DNA of 64,000 nt from a virus. Positions 32,658 through 39,577 of this stretch are shown here, in pieces. The notes under the pieces are model-generated. The model made no database searches, had not been told where the DNA came from, and saw only the letters and a program-made list of their open reading frames with translations. Numbering within the stretch: the stretch's first letter is position 1; every line of letters begins with the position of its first letter. The stretch is from the IMG/VR virus record IMGVR_UViG_3300044710_000053, positions 1 to 64,000 of that record; one strand, written 5' to 3'. The translations under genes and the position numbers were made by a program.

Positions 32658-33614
32658 ATGACAAACGACACCCCCGAAACCCTGTTGGAAGCCGTCAAGT
32701 ATTTCTCCGATCCAAAGGTATGCTTCACCCACATGCTGGCCGTGAAGTGGCCCGATGGGAAAGTCTGCTGCCCAAAGTGCGGCAGCCAGTCGGTCGGCAT
32801 CATCGCCAGTCGGTCGATGCTGCAATGCAAGGTGAAAACCTGCCGCAAGCAATTCAGCGTGAAGGTGGACACGATTTTTGAAGATAGCCCGCTGGGGCTG
32901 GACAAGTGGTTTGTGGCCGTCTGGTGCATCGCCAACGCCAAGAATGGAATTAGCTCTTGCGAGTTGGCTCGCGCGATTGGCGTGACTCAGAAAACGGCGT
33001 GGTTTCTGTTGCACCGCGTTCGGCTGGCGATGGCGACGCGCTCGTTCCACAAGTTGGACGGGGAGGTTGAAGTCGATGAGACTTTCATCGGCGGCAAATC
33101 GGCCAACATGCACAAGAGCAAACGCGAGCGGCTGATTACCGGGCGCGGCACCGTCGGGAAGGCAATCGTCCAGGGGCTCTTGCAACGCGGCGGAGAGGCT
33201 CGCATGGAGGTTGTCGGCAGCACGGACGACATTACGCTGCAAAGCACCGTGCGGGCCAACGTCGAACCCGGTGCGAACGTCTACACGGATGCTCTGCCGT
33301 CCTACGCTGGCCTGTGTCTGAGCTACTTCCATGCGTTCGTTGACCACCTGACAAAGTACGTCGAGGGGCGCGTTCACACGAACGGCTTGGAGAACTTTTT
33401 TGGCCTGTTCAAGAGGTGCCTCAAGGGAACCTACGTGTCGATGGCACCTTACCACCTGCGCCGCTACTTGGACGAGCAAACCTACCGCTTCAACAATCGC
33501 GGTACGACCGACCGCAGCCGCTTCCTGGGCGTTCTCTCGGCGGTTGTCGGACGCCGAATCACCTACCGCGTTCTGACTGCCCAGAACGATGCGGGCTTTA
33601 TGGGGATCAAGTGA
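32658..33614 (+). CDS. tnp: IS1595-family transposase (ISXO2-like DDE), 318 aa
   Basis: N-terminal zinc ribbon CPKC...CKVKTC (about 38-64) followed by the ISXO2-type catalytic domain. Acidic residues fall in EVEVDETFIGG (first D), VYTDALPSY (second D), and HTNGLENFFG (the His/Asn-Glu cluster). Length and layout match intact IS1595 transposases; there is no frameshift. Catalyses cut-and-paste or copy transposition of the element. Confidence 0.9.
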   Translation: MTNDTPETLLEAVKYFSDPKVCFTHMLAVKWPDGKVCCPKCGSQSVGIIASRSMLQCKVKTCRKQFSVKVDTIFEDSPLGLDKWFVAVWCIANAKNGISSCELARAIGVTQKTAWFLLHRVRLAMATRSFHKLDGEVEVDETFIGGKSANMHKSKRERLITGRGTVGKAIVQGLLQRGGEARMEVVGSTDDITLQSTVRANVEPGANVYTDALPSYAGLCLSYFHAFVDHLTKYVEGRVHTNGLENFFGLFKRCLKGTYVSMAPYHLRRYLDEQTYRFNNRGTTDRSRFLGVLSAVVGRRITYRVLTAQNDAGFMGIK

Positions 33615-33615
33615 G

Positions 33616-33921
33616 ATGGAAATTGATGGGCTTCGAAAAGCATACAACCAACGAGATGACGTGGCTTTCGAGAAGTTAGTCGCGGAAATAGTGGAGTTGA
33701 GTGTGCAGCATGACAAAGTGCGTGATGAAAACTGGAAACTATTCGACAGCCTCACATTTGCATTGGGGGAAGTCCAAGAACTTGTGGACACGATTGGCTC
33801 ATTCTCCTGCCGCTTCTGCAAAAGTAACTTCACGCGGAGCTTGAAAGATAAGATTCGGCACAAGGCAGATTGCCCATATCGCCGGGCTAAGGAACTGCTC
33901 AAAAAGAAAATCAAGGAATGA
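33616..33921 (+). CDS. IS passenger: zinc finger-helix protein, 101 aa
   Basis: Starts MEIDGLRKAYNQRDD at 33616, two bases after the transposase stop. A helical coiled segment is followed by CRFC...H-x-x-DC (about 65-83), a putative C2HC zinc finger, then a Lys-rich helix ending KKKIKE. A longer start at 33589 overlaps the transposase. Confidence 0.65.
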   Translation: MEIDGLRKAYNQRDDVAFEKLVAEIVELSVQHDKVRDENWKLFDSLTFALGEVQELVDTIGSFSCRFCKSNFTRSLKDKIRHKADCPYRRAKELLKKKIKE

Positions 33922-33931
33922 GGGCCGGTCA

Positions 33932-34063
33932 ATGACCACGAAGCACGAACGGATTGGCGAGTTTCGCAAGCTGCTGGGCAAGCTGGTGCGCGTGCCGAAA
34001 GCGGAAGTCGCCCGCGAGCAAGAGCGGATCGACCGAAAACGGGCAGGCAAGCGCAAAAAGTAG
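33932..34063 (+). CDS. IS passenger: short basic protein, 43 aa
   Basis: MTTKHERIGEFRKLLGKLVRVPKAE and a Lys/Arg-rich tail. Small proteins of this kind (E-F-x-x-L..L..VP..E) often sit next to IS1595-type transposases in bacterial genomes as I know them; role unknown. Lies 37 nt inside the right end. Confidence 0.65.
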   Translation: MTTKHERIGEFRKLLGKLVRVPKAEVAREQERIDRKRAGKRKK

Positions 34064-34100
34064 GCGTCACGGGGTTTGATGAGTGAAGTATATAATTACC

Positions 34101-34108
34101 ATTGCTTG
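34101..34108. repeat. right 8-bp target-site duplication
   Basis: ATTGCTTG, identical to 31852-31859. Confidence 0.9.
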
Positions 34109-34142
34109 CCCTCTTCCATTTCCGAAAAACAGTTTGGGCAAT

Positions 34143-34523
34143 TCATGGTCCGCACCTCACGCGCCCACACGTCGGGCATTTGCCATCGTCCCTGGGAGCC
34201 GGAAACGGCGGCGGTTCCATCGCGCCACCCATCAAGGGCATCCACCACTGCGGCCTCCATGCCAATACCCTTCCGCAATCGGGGCCGGTCTGGCTCAGCC
34301 AAACACTTCCGGTCCACAGTGCTGCGCCACCGGCAACAATCACAATACGATGCGGCTCGGGCATCTTGTCGGACGTTCGGATCGCTTCGATCAGAAGTGG
34401 TTCGGTTCCAATAGTCCGTCTTGGCAACGGTGGCTTTGGGCATGGACCGCTATAGCCGTGAAACTTGAACATCTCTTCGCCATCGGGCATCGGCTCGCCG
34501 CAGAGTTCGCAAGTCGCTGTCAT
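34143..34523 (-). CDS. zinc-ribbon-containing protein, 126 aa
   Basis: CELCGEP at the N-terminus and CPTCGRVRC at the C-terminus bracket a Trp/Pro-rich middle (WWMPLMGGAMEPPPFP), suggesting one zinc ribbon assembled from both ends. RBS AAGGA precedes the ATG at 34523. Coupled by ATGA to the split gene downstream. Not recognised. Confidence 0.7.
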   Translation of the reverse strand: MTATCELCGEPMPDGEEMFKFHGYSGPCPKPPLPRRTIGTEPLLIEAIRTSDKMPEPHRIVIVAGGAALWTGSVWLSQTGPDCGRVLAWRPQWWMPLMGGAMEPPPFPAPRDDGKCPTCGRVRCGP

Positions 34524-34630
34524 TCGTAATCCTTCAGGTAGGCATCTTCTCTGGGATTGAATCGCTGGCGCCTCACCAGCGCCATCAATTCATCCCAGAA
34601 AGCGTTGTCGGCCTTCGTCGTCGCGGTCAA
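34520..34630 (-). CDS. possible small protein, 36 aa
   Basis: A frame ending NPREDAYLKDYE overlaps the next start by ATGA, which supports translation. Its start is unclear: the first candidates in frame are TTG at 34630, or TTG at 34705, which falls inside the sRNA. AAAGGA at 34650 is too far from 34630. Treat as tentative. Confidence 0.35.
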   Translation of the reverse strand: MTATTKADNAFWDELMALVRRQRFNPREDAYLKDYE

Positions 34631-34657
34631 GATGAGAGTCCATTGAAATCCTTTCGG

Positions 34658-34751
34658 AAAAAGCACCGCCGCCGTTGCGACTAATCCGGAAAGGAAAGAG
34701 CGCAAGCGGCAGGCGGGCTGTAATCCAGTGAGTAGTCCTTTCCGGGAACGC
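34658..34751 (-). ncRNA. putative pseudoknot sRNA, copy 4
   Basis: Stem 1 is 10 bp perfect: 34736-34745 with 34686-34695. Stem 2 is 34701-34710 with 34671-34679 (9 bp, one bulge). Loops are 25, 5 and 6 nt. It ends in GCGGTGC followed by U5 (34662-34658), matching copies 2 and 3. Loop 1 differs most from the other copies. The 5' end is inferred from the promoter. Confidence 0.65.
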
Positions 34752-34756
34752 GAGCC

Positions 34757-34785
34757 ATTAAAACCTCAGTCGCTCGGCTTTGCAA
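34757..34785 (-). promoter_or_regulatory. sigma70-type promoter of sRNA copy 4
   Basis: -35 TTGCAA (34785-34780), 17-bp spacer, -10 TTTAAT (34762-34757), 11 nt to the first stem. It overlaps the last codons of the gene at 34766. Confidence 0.65.
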
Positions 34786-34966
34786 TAGCAGTTCCGGAAT
34801 TTTCTTGTACGGCCGAGATACGCCGTCGAATTTGCCTCGCCACCAACTCCAACAGCGCTAGTAGGTCGGCCGCATCTTCGGCATCGAGACCACCGGGATA
34901 GCTCACCGTCGCTATGCCGCCTCCGACAAAATTCCATGAATATTCGCGTTGCCGTGCTTCGCTCAT
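34766..34966 (-). CDS. hypothetical protein, 66 aa
   Basis: ATG at 34966 with GGAGCGAC upstream. MSEARQREYSWNFVGGGIATV, then LDAEDAADLLALLELVARQIRR: a helical pattern common in small phage proteins. Its 3' end carries the promoter of sRNA copy 4. Function unknown. Confidence 0.65.
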   Translation of the reverse strand: MSEARQREYSWNFVGGGIATVSYPGGLDAEDAADLLALLELVARQIRRRISAVQENSGTAIAKPSD

Positions 34967-34967
34967 G

Positions 34968-35339
34968 CTAAGTCGCTCCGATCTTCGCCGCACTCTCGAC
35001 CACAGCGCCGCTCTGGCTGGGCAATTCTACCTGCGCACGTAGGGCGATGATCTTGGCACGCCAGAGGGCGGTAAGTTGCCTTGGGCGCAAACCATAAAAC
35101 CACGGTTCTTGAGGCACGCAGCAAAATCCATGCTCCCAACGCCACTGCCTTGACATTTCTGGATTGGCGGCGCAGAAGTCGCAATAGTCCCCAAACCGTT
35201 GACCGAGTATACAGTCACAACTTGATGCCAAATCTAGCGTCTCTAGCCGCATCATCTCGACCCATCCCGGATAGTTCGCATCGAGCCACGCGGCTCCCAG
35301 ATTGACTGCTTCTGACAGAAATTTCTCAAACTCGCTCAT
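34968..35339 (-). CDS. Cys-containing hypothetical protein, 123 aa
   Basis: MSEFEKFLSEAVNLGAAW, then CDCILGQ, CDFC and CC groups (about 41-75) that could form a zinc site, and a basic helical tail. ATGA coupling with the gene upstream. Not recognised. Confidence 0.65.
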   Translation of the reverse strand: MSEFEKFLSEAVNLGAAWLDANYPGWVEMMRLETLDLASSCDCILGQRFGDYCDFCAANPEMSRQWRWEHGFCCVPQEPWFYGLRPRQLTALWRAKIIALRAQVELPSQSGAVVESAAKIGAT

Positions 35340-36082
35340 TGGTTTTCCTTTCTGCGGTTTGTTTCCTTGCCCACTGCAATCATTCGCTCGACCAACTTGA
35401 CGGCAGATTGCTGTATCTTTTCCGTTGTCGGTTTAATGGCATCCCAAGCGGCAGCCCTAGCGGCATCCCTAGCGGCATCCCTAGCGGCAGCCCTAGCGGC
35501 ATCCCAAGCGGCAGCCCAAGCGGCAGCCCTAGCGGCATCCCTAGCGGCAGCCCAAGCGGCAGCCCTAGCGGCATCCCAAGCGGCAGCCCAAGCGGCAGCC
35601 CTAGCGGCATCCCAAGCGGCAGCCCAAGCGGCATCCCAAGCGGCAGCCCTAGCGGCAGAAATTTTTTCTAGCGCCGCATCTAGGTCGGCCCACTGTTGGA
35701 TCGGCTTGAGCGATTCGAGCGCCTCGGCGTGAGGCACAAGCGCCGGAGTCAGTCGCAGAAAAGCCGGCGTCCATTCGCGCACGAGCCAATCTACGCACAG
35801 CATGACGCGAGCCAATTCGACGGCCTTAGTCGAGCGCGTGCCGACGATCTTCTTGACCAGCGGCTTGAGCAGCCGCGTCCGCGATTCGTCATCCGGTAGA
35901 TCATCATTCCAGCGAATCAAGAACGCCGTGATGATTGGGCACGCGCAAGCTGGATGATCGCTGTGCGGCTCGCCGGCGACGTAGGCGACCGCCTCCATCA
36001 CGCACTTGCCGTTGTCTGGCGCGTGCTTGCCGTGGCCGATCTTGAATCCGCGCGGAAGAGGCTTGAGCTTCACTGCTGGCAT
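35336..36082 (-). CDS. phage protein with Ala/Trp/Asp tandem repeats, 248 aa
   Basis: Start 36082 (MPAVKLKPLPRGFKIGHGK) has a GGAAAGG RBS. The first 155 residues are a normal folded domain with LRWTQ-type strands and PACACPIITAF. From about 157 to 225 the sequence is a run of short repeats (AAWDAA, AARDAA) that form an Ala-rich helix with Trp and Asp at regular steps. Proteins with such (A/R/W)DAA repeats occur in many phages; role unknown. The repeats are encoded by 12-nt DNA units and may vary in number. Confidence 0.75.
   Translation of the reverse strand: MPAVKLKPLPRGFKIGHGKHAPDNGKCVMEAVAYVAGEPHSDHPACACPIITAFLIRWNDDLPDDESRTRLLKPLVKKIVGTRSTKAVELARVMLCVDWLVREWTPAFLRLTPALVPHAEALESLKPIQQWADLDAALEKISAARAAAWDAAWAAAWDAARAAAWAAAWDAARAAAWAAARDAARAAAWAAAWDAARAAARDAARDAARAAAWDAIKPTTEKIQQSAVKLVERMIAVGKETNRRKENQ
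35440..35660. repeat. 12-nt tandem repeat tract inside the Ala/Trp/Asp gene
   Basis: Alternating CTAGCGGCATCC and CAAGCGGCAGCC units run for about 220 bp with few other changes. This is typical of slipped-strand expansion and contraction, so copy number probably differs between isolates. Confidence 0.8.
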
Positions 36083-36252
36083 TGGTTTTCCTTTCCTAGT
36101 AGTAGTGGTTGCGTCCATCTTAGCGCCCGGCCCCGCTCATCGACAATCGCCGCTCGGCGTCCGCGGCGAATCAAATCTCGGTAGAACTTGAGCGCTTCCG
36201 AGAACGTCGCGGCGGGATAGGTGCCGGCGGTGGTGCGGATGCAATAGGTCAC
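36070..36252 (-). CDS. small protein, 60 aa
   Basis: MTYCIRTTAGTYPAATFSEAL, then FYRDLIRRGRRAAIVDERGRALRW: alpha/beta opening and basic core. Overlaps the next gene by 13 nt and shares its RBS region. Not recognised. Confidence 0.65.
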   Translation of the reverse strand: MTYCIRTTAGTYPAATFSEALKFYRDLIRRGRRAAIVDERGRALRWTQPLLLGKENQCQQ

Positions 36253-36611
36253 AAGCTTCCTGCCGCCTTGCGTCTGCGGACCTCGCTGATGCTGACGCCT
36301 AGACTTGTAGCCAATTGCCGAACTGTCGGACCTCTCTCTGGCTGATTCGCGCTATCGGGATGCACCGTGCGACTCTTGATCTGCGATGAATGGTACTGAC
36401 GAAACGCAGCGCATTTACCGCCGCTATAGGCTTCGCAGCCGTTGCAAATGTTGCCGCCCGTTTCGTGCTGTAGCGCATTGAACAGCAGCGAGAATCTTCC
36501 CGCAGAGAGCAAAACGTCGGACTCAACATCCGCGCCGGTTTGTATACATCCAGCGCGGTGAAGCTCGACGAAAGAGCCTGTTAGTCGTCCGGTAGGCACT
36601 GAATCTCTCAC
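36249..36611 (-). CDS. HTH DNA-binding protein, 120 aa
   Basis: The C-terminal part, GPTVRQLATSLGVSISEVRRRKAAGSL, is a clear helix-turn-helix. The N-terminal part carries NICNGCEAYSGGKC, three Cys that may bind zinc. Starts at GTG; the RBS is poor, so GTG at 36599 is an alternative. Could regulate the early operon. Confidence 0.65.
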   Translation of the reverse strand: MRDSVPTGRLTGSFVELHRAGCIQTGADVESDVLLSAGRFSLLFNALQHETGGNICNGCEAYSGGKCAAFRQYHSSQIKSRTVHPDSANQPERGPTVRQLATSLGVSISEVRRRKAAGSL

Positions 36612-36634
36612 GGATTTTTGCTCCTGTTCTCAAA

Positions 36635-36666
36635 AAGCGCCGACCGTACAGAGATAAACGGCCGGC
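36635..36666 (-). terminator. rho-independent terminator downstream of the 81-aa gene
   Basis: On the minus strand a 10-bp GC stem (arms GCGCCGGCCG and CGGTCGGCGC) with a 12-nt loop is followed by TTTTT. It ends the RecT-side transcript before the HTH gene. Confidence 0.75.
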
Positions 36667-36698
36667 GCGGTTCTCTGGCGACAAGCCAGAAATCGTGG

Positions 36699-36944
36699 TC
36701 AGCGTTCAAGCGTTTCTTCCCAGTTCGGCACCAATTGCGCATGGTCAACGAAGTCGATTTCCTCCCACTTGAGGCGAATCCAAGCCTGCGCCGCTTCTTC
36801 GTGAGTCTCGACATGCTGCACGAATCCTTGGATGCCCCACGATCTGATTTCGCTCGCCAGCACGAATGCGCCAATCCAGCCAGCGCGGCCGTGCTTCTCA
36901 TTGATCTGGAAAACATCGCCCGGTTTGTATTGATGCTCGCTCAT
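36699..36944 (-). CDS. hypothetical protein, 81 aa
   Basis: MSEHQYKPGDVFQINEKHGRAGW...GAFVLASEI and an acidic aromatic core. Phage proteins with this start sequence (MSxHxYKPGDVF) are seen; function unknown. Coupled by ATGA to the RecT gene. Soluble. Confidence 0.7.
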   Translation of the reverse strand: MSEHQYKPGDVFQINEKHGRAGWIGAFVLASEIRSWGIQGFVQHVETHEEAAQAWIRLKWEEIDFVDHAQLVPNWEETLER

Positions 36945-36945
36945 T

Positions 36946-38184
36946 TCACTTCGCTCCTGCTGTGGCTTTCTTGGCAGGCTTGAATCGCTCCACCGATGCC
37001 TTGTAGCCGTCGTTGCTGGTCTTTTGCAGCGCGTCGCGCTCGGCTTCCGGTAGCTTGGCGATTTTCAGTTCGACCGTGTTGGCCCAGTTCGTTGCATCGG
37101 TCATGTTCTCGGCTGCGCCATAGCCTTCGAGGATGAGACTGCGCGTCAGGGTCGGCGGTTGCTCGTCGTGCCCCACGGCTGGGTCGATCGGCTGCTCTTG
37201 GCTCACGTCGGCCGGCGCCGGCGGGTCGATGCCTTCGGTTTCAGGAGGTGGCGATTCGTCTACCGCCTCGTGGTGGCGGTTGCCGTTGGGTGCCGGCGCG
37301 ATGTTATCGGGGAGAGAGCGGCGGGTTAGCTTATGGCCGTTCTGTTTTTCGACCGGCACTCCCTCAAATTCCTCTTCGTCGATTTGCACGGCGCGATTGT
37401 AGGCCGGGTCGTCCACCTTACCCTTGAGCCCGCGCTTGAGCACGGTCTTTTGCCCCATTTCGTCGAAATAGTTTTTCCACGCCGGAGAGTCTGCGCTTGG
37501 GGATCGTGAGCGGATTTCATCGACTTCGCGGCGCGTCATCGTCTCAAAATCCCAGTCGCCTTCCGGGAGCACGATCACGACGTAATAGCCGTTCGTTGCT
37601 CCGCGATTGGACCCCAGCCGTGGCGGCTTGTGGACCAAATGATTTGTCGGACCATCGCGCCATGCCTCGAATTCATCAGCCTCGCAAACCGTGTCGGGAG
37701 TGATTCGCTTCACTCGGCCGGAGCGTAGGGCCAGCGCAGCGAGCCCTTTCCAGTCGATCAATAGTTGAGCCTGCTTCTCATACTTCGGACTCGATTTGGT
37801 TCCGATGTTGCAATTGAATGGGGCCGCGTGCGCCAACTTGCCGTCGATCATCAATCCGACTTCCGCCGCGCGGAGGATGCACCGCAGCACGCTTGCGCCG
37901 GTGCATTCCTGCATTTCCGATTTTTCGGAGAACGTAACTAGCGCCCGCTGAATCAGCCTCTCGGCTTGGCCCTTCATGGCCGGCGGGAGCACCGTTTCGA
38001 GGTTGCCGATTTGCGCCAAGAGCGAGACGCGCAAGGCCTTGGCAATCATCTGCCGTGGCGCTGGTTTCTCTTTGCCATCGGCCTCTTGCACCATGTTGTG
38101 CAACAAAATCGCGTTCGCCTCTTGAGGCGTCATTTCGTGCGGCTGCGTTGCGGCCTGGGGCCGCTGTTGGGTGGCGGTTGCCAT
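36946..38184 (-). CDS. recT: RecT family recombination protein, 412 aa
   Basis: Single-strand annealing protein that promotes recombination with a partner exonuclease. The core covers about 45-260: ASVLRCILRAAEVGLMIDGKLAHAAPF and YEKQAQLLIDWKGLAALALRSGRV are the family signature. The C-terminal 130 residues are Pro/Glu-rich and poorly conserved, ending in a Lys/Ala-rich tail that could bind DNA. Directly followed by the exonuclease (end overlaps start). Confidence 0.9.
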   Translation of the reverse strand: MATATQQRPQAATQPHEMTPQEANAILLHNMVQEADGKEKPAPRQMIAKALRVSLLAQIGNLETVLPPAMKGQAERLIQRALVTFSEKSEMQECTGASVLRCILRAAEVGLMIDGKLAHAAPFNCNIGTKSSPKYEKQAQLLIDWKGLAALALRSGRVKRITPDTVCEADEFEAWRDGPTNHLVHKPPRLGSNRGATNGYYVVIVLPEGDWDFETMTRREVDEIRSRSPSADSPAWKNYFDEMGQKTVLKRGLKGKVDDPAYNRAVQIDEEEFEGVPVEKQNGHKLTRRSLPDNIAPAPNGNRHHEAVDESPPPETEGIDPPAPADVSQEQPIDPAVGHDEQPPTLTRSLILEGYGAAENMTDATNWANTVELKIAKLPEAERDALQKTSNDGYKASVERFKPAKKATAGAK

Positions 38185-39056
38185 TATTCGATACCTCGTG
38201 TTTCATCTTCGTATTGAGCCCACCGTGGCAAGCTCAGGGGAATGACGCCAAAGCCCCAGTCCGGCCGCCAGTCGTCGCGCTCGGCGCACTTCGCCAATTG
38301 CGTTAGGTCGTTGGAATTCTGCACGATGCCCAGCGCCATCGCGTCGTCGTCGAGTTCGTAGACCGCTACCGAATGCGGCGGCTCGTTTTCGACGGCGATG
38401 AAGTAGAACGGCGCGGCAGGCTCGCCAATCGCGCGGCTGCCGGTGTCATAGTAGGCTGCTTGGCGGGCATATCCGAGACTCGCCGCGGCCCGCGCGAATC
38501 CGGCGGGTGAAGCATCGCGGCATGTTTTCAAATCGGCGCGGAACGTCGAGCGCGACAGGTCGCGGAGCGCTTTGCATGGCACGCCGCATTGCTCCCAAAT
38601 GATTGCCGATTCGCGCCGCTCGGCCGACGCGAGCAAGCGGCTTGCCTCATCGTGGCGGCTGATAGAGTCGGCCATCGCGGTTATCATGGCCAACTCTTCC
38701 GTCTCGATAATCTGCTTGCCTTCATCATGGGCCGCGAAATAGAGCGAATCGCGCTCATCGCGGTGTGTCGAGCTTTTCCAATTCCAGGGCTTGCCGCTGC
38801 TGTGTGTAGCGGGTAATTGGATCATCGTCCTGTCGAATCGCGCCGGCTCAAGCACTAGCAAATGTAAGAGCGTGCCGAGCTTCATTTGCAGCGAGGGCTC
38901 CGGCGCGGGAATCGTCCGCGCGATGAATCGGCCGTAATACTCGGCCGGATTGCGGCGGAACACTTCTAGCATTGAATGCCCGACGCGCTCGTTTTCGGCG
39001 TGGTACTGCTCAGTCGTACATGGCCAGAGCCCGGCGGTCTGCTCAATCGTCGTCAT
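38184..39056 (-). CDS. PD-(D/E)XK exonuclease (RecE/YqaJ-like), 290 aa
   Basis: The start at 39056 has AAGGTG upstream. HSMLEVFRRNPAEYY (27-41) and MKLGTLLHLLVLEP form the N-terminal helices; STFRADLKTCRDASP (about 175-189) contains the D-x-K active site of the RecB-like nuclease family; ARAAASLGYARQAAYY follows. Degrades one strand to feed RecT. The pair fits the classic recombination module. Confidence 0.88.
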   Translation of the reverse strand: MTTIEQTAGLWPCTTEQYHAENERVGHSMLEVFRRNPAEYYGRFIARTIPAPEPSLQMKLGTLLHLLVLEPARFDRTMIQLPATHSSGKPWNWKSSTHRDERDSLYFAAHDEGKQIIETEELAMITAMADSISRHDEASRLLASAERRESAIIWEQCGVPCKALRDLSRSTFRADLKTCRDASPAGFARAAASLGYARQAAYYDTGSRAIGEPAAPFYFIAVENEPPHSVAVYELDDDAMALGIVQNSNDLTQLAKCAERDDWRPDWGFGVIPLSLPRWAQYEDETRGIE

Positions 39057-39058
39057 AT

Positions 39059-39346
39059 TTAGTTCACCTTGTCGTATACTTCGTTCTCGATCGTCTCGAT
39101 CCAACAGCCGAGCTTGTCGAGTTCTTCCGCAGTCGGCCGGCGCACCACAATCGCGTCGGCCGAACAATCGCGCACTTGCTCGATTTCGATTCGCTCGAAG
39201 TCCACGCCGCCCGCCCCCGGGTCGGTATCGATGCAGCAGTCAATCGCCAAGTCAATTTCCGTGTGGCGCTCAAAGTCGTCGCCTTCACGGATTGGCCGAC
39301 CGTCGGCGATGTACAGCGTGGCGTGGGCTAGTTCGTGGCGGATCAT
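39059..39346 (-). CDS. hypothetical protein, 95 aa
   Basis: Begins MIRHELAHATLYIADGRP; the HELAH string resembles a zinc protease motif HExxH but has LA between, and the body is acidic without other catalytic signs, so I do not call it a peptidase. Two adjacent Cys (CCIDTD) occur mid-protein. Overlaps csrA by 4 nt. Not recognised. Confidence 0.65.
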   Translation of the reverse strand: MIRHELAHATLYIADGRPIREGDDFERHTEIDLAIDCCIDTDPGAGGVDFERIEIEQVRDCSADAIVVRRPTAEELDKLGCWIETIENEVYDKVN

Positions 39347-39546
39347 GCGGCACCTTTCGCCTTCGCCAGCGACAAGACTTCGCCGGCCGCTTTCATGGAG
39401 TCGTAAATTTCACGCCTGTTGATCGCCACGTGCGGCGGCGCTTGCACGCCGATCTTGACCGTGTTCGCGTCGATGCGCACGACCACGATTTCAATATCGT
39501 TGCCCACCATGATCGAGTCGCCCTCCTCACGTCGTAGGATTAACAC
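39343..39546 (-). CDS. csrA: CsrA-like RNA-binding regulator, 67 aa
   Basis: Binds GGA motifs in mRNA leaders and controls translation. GTG start with a strong AAAGGAG RBS. VLILRREEGDSIMVGNDIEIVVV aligns with CsrA; L4 and R44 (INRREIY), the RNA-contact residues, are conserved. The C-terminal extension (about 52-67) is longer than in host CsrA. Phage CsrA could take over host carbon-storage regulation or its own early genes. No GGA-rich leader near it was identified. Confidence 0.88.
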   Translation of the reverse strand: MLILRREEGDSIMVGNDIEIVVVRIDANTVKIGVQAPPHVAINRREIYDSMKAAGEVLSLAKAKGAA

Positions 39547-39577
39547 GGTCGCACTCCTTTGCTCGCCCCGTTCGGTT

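Larger units (their letters stand above)
31860..34100 (+). mobile_element. IS1595-family insertion sequence with passenger genes, 2241 bp
   Basis: Ends carry inverted repeats: the first 15 bases, GGTAATTATATACTT, read the same from both ends and the similarity runs for about 24 bp (CTCATCA shared). It is flanked by 8-bp direct repeats. It encodes an ISXO2-type DDE transposase plus four passengers (115, 98, 101 and 43 aa), which explains the unusual length. It interrupts a zinc-ribbon gene and shows no decay, so it should be mobile. Confidence 0.9.
31712..34146 (-). pseudogene. zinc-ribbon gene split by the IS element
   Basis: The N-terminal piece (34146-34101) encodes MNCPNCFSEMEEGKQ; the C-terminal piece (31859-31712) continues CPECDHVDGQDDCGCAQC and ends at TGA. 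Deleting the IS and one 8-bp target copy joins the frame exactly: 61 residues, with CPNC, CPEC and CGC-type Cys groups for zinc. The start overlaps the stop of the gene upstream (ATGA), so it was part of that operon. Both halves are free of other stops, so the insertion may be recent. Confidence 0.85.

Noticed and set aside
31881-34070. A 729-codon frame antisense to the whole IS
   Set aside because: It runs opposite to the transposase and passengers, which have family support; the antisense frame has no known domain.
34520-34705. The longer 61-codon version of the small gene at 34.5 kb
   Set aside because: It would start at TTG inside sRNA copy 4 with no RBS.
27811-34785. The four RNAs as HDV-like self-cleaving ribozymes
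   Set aside because: The interleaved two-stem order recalls HDV, but read in the promoter direction the P3/P4 hairpins and the catalytic C region are absent, and the promoter and U-run define both ends.
27811-34785. The four RNAs as CsrA sponges for the phage CsrA
   Set aside because: CsrB-type RNAs have many GGA loops. Copies 2 and 3 have almost none outside stems.
35380-35634. A Leu/Gly/Met-repeat frame and plus-strand Ser/Pro/Gly repeat frames
   Set aside because: They are shadows of the 12-nt repeat tract in the Ala/Trp/Asp gene.
36635-36690. A fifth copy of the sRNA family at 36.64 kb
   Set aside because: It has the AAAAAGC end and a GC stem, and its loop could pair with bases just upstream, but the spacing between stems is only about 4 nt and there is no promoter. 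It is called a terminator.
36608-36916. A 102-codon minus-strand frame
   Set aside because: It overlaps the 81-aa gene and the terminator; the 81-aa frame has the better start and ATGA coupling.
39059-39346. A zinc metalloprotease from the HELAH string
   Set aside because: HELAH matches HExxH formally, but the Met1-Ile-Arg context at the extreme N-terminus and the lack of a third ligand or protease-like length argue against it.
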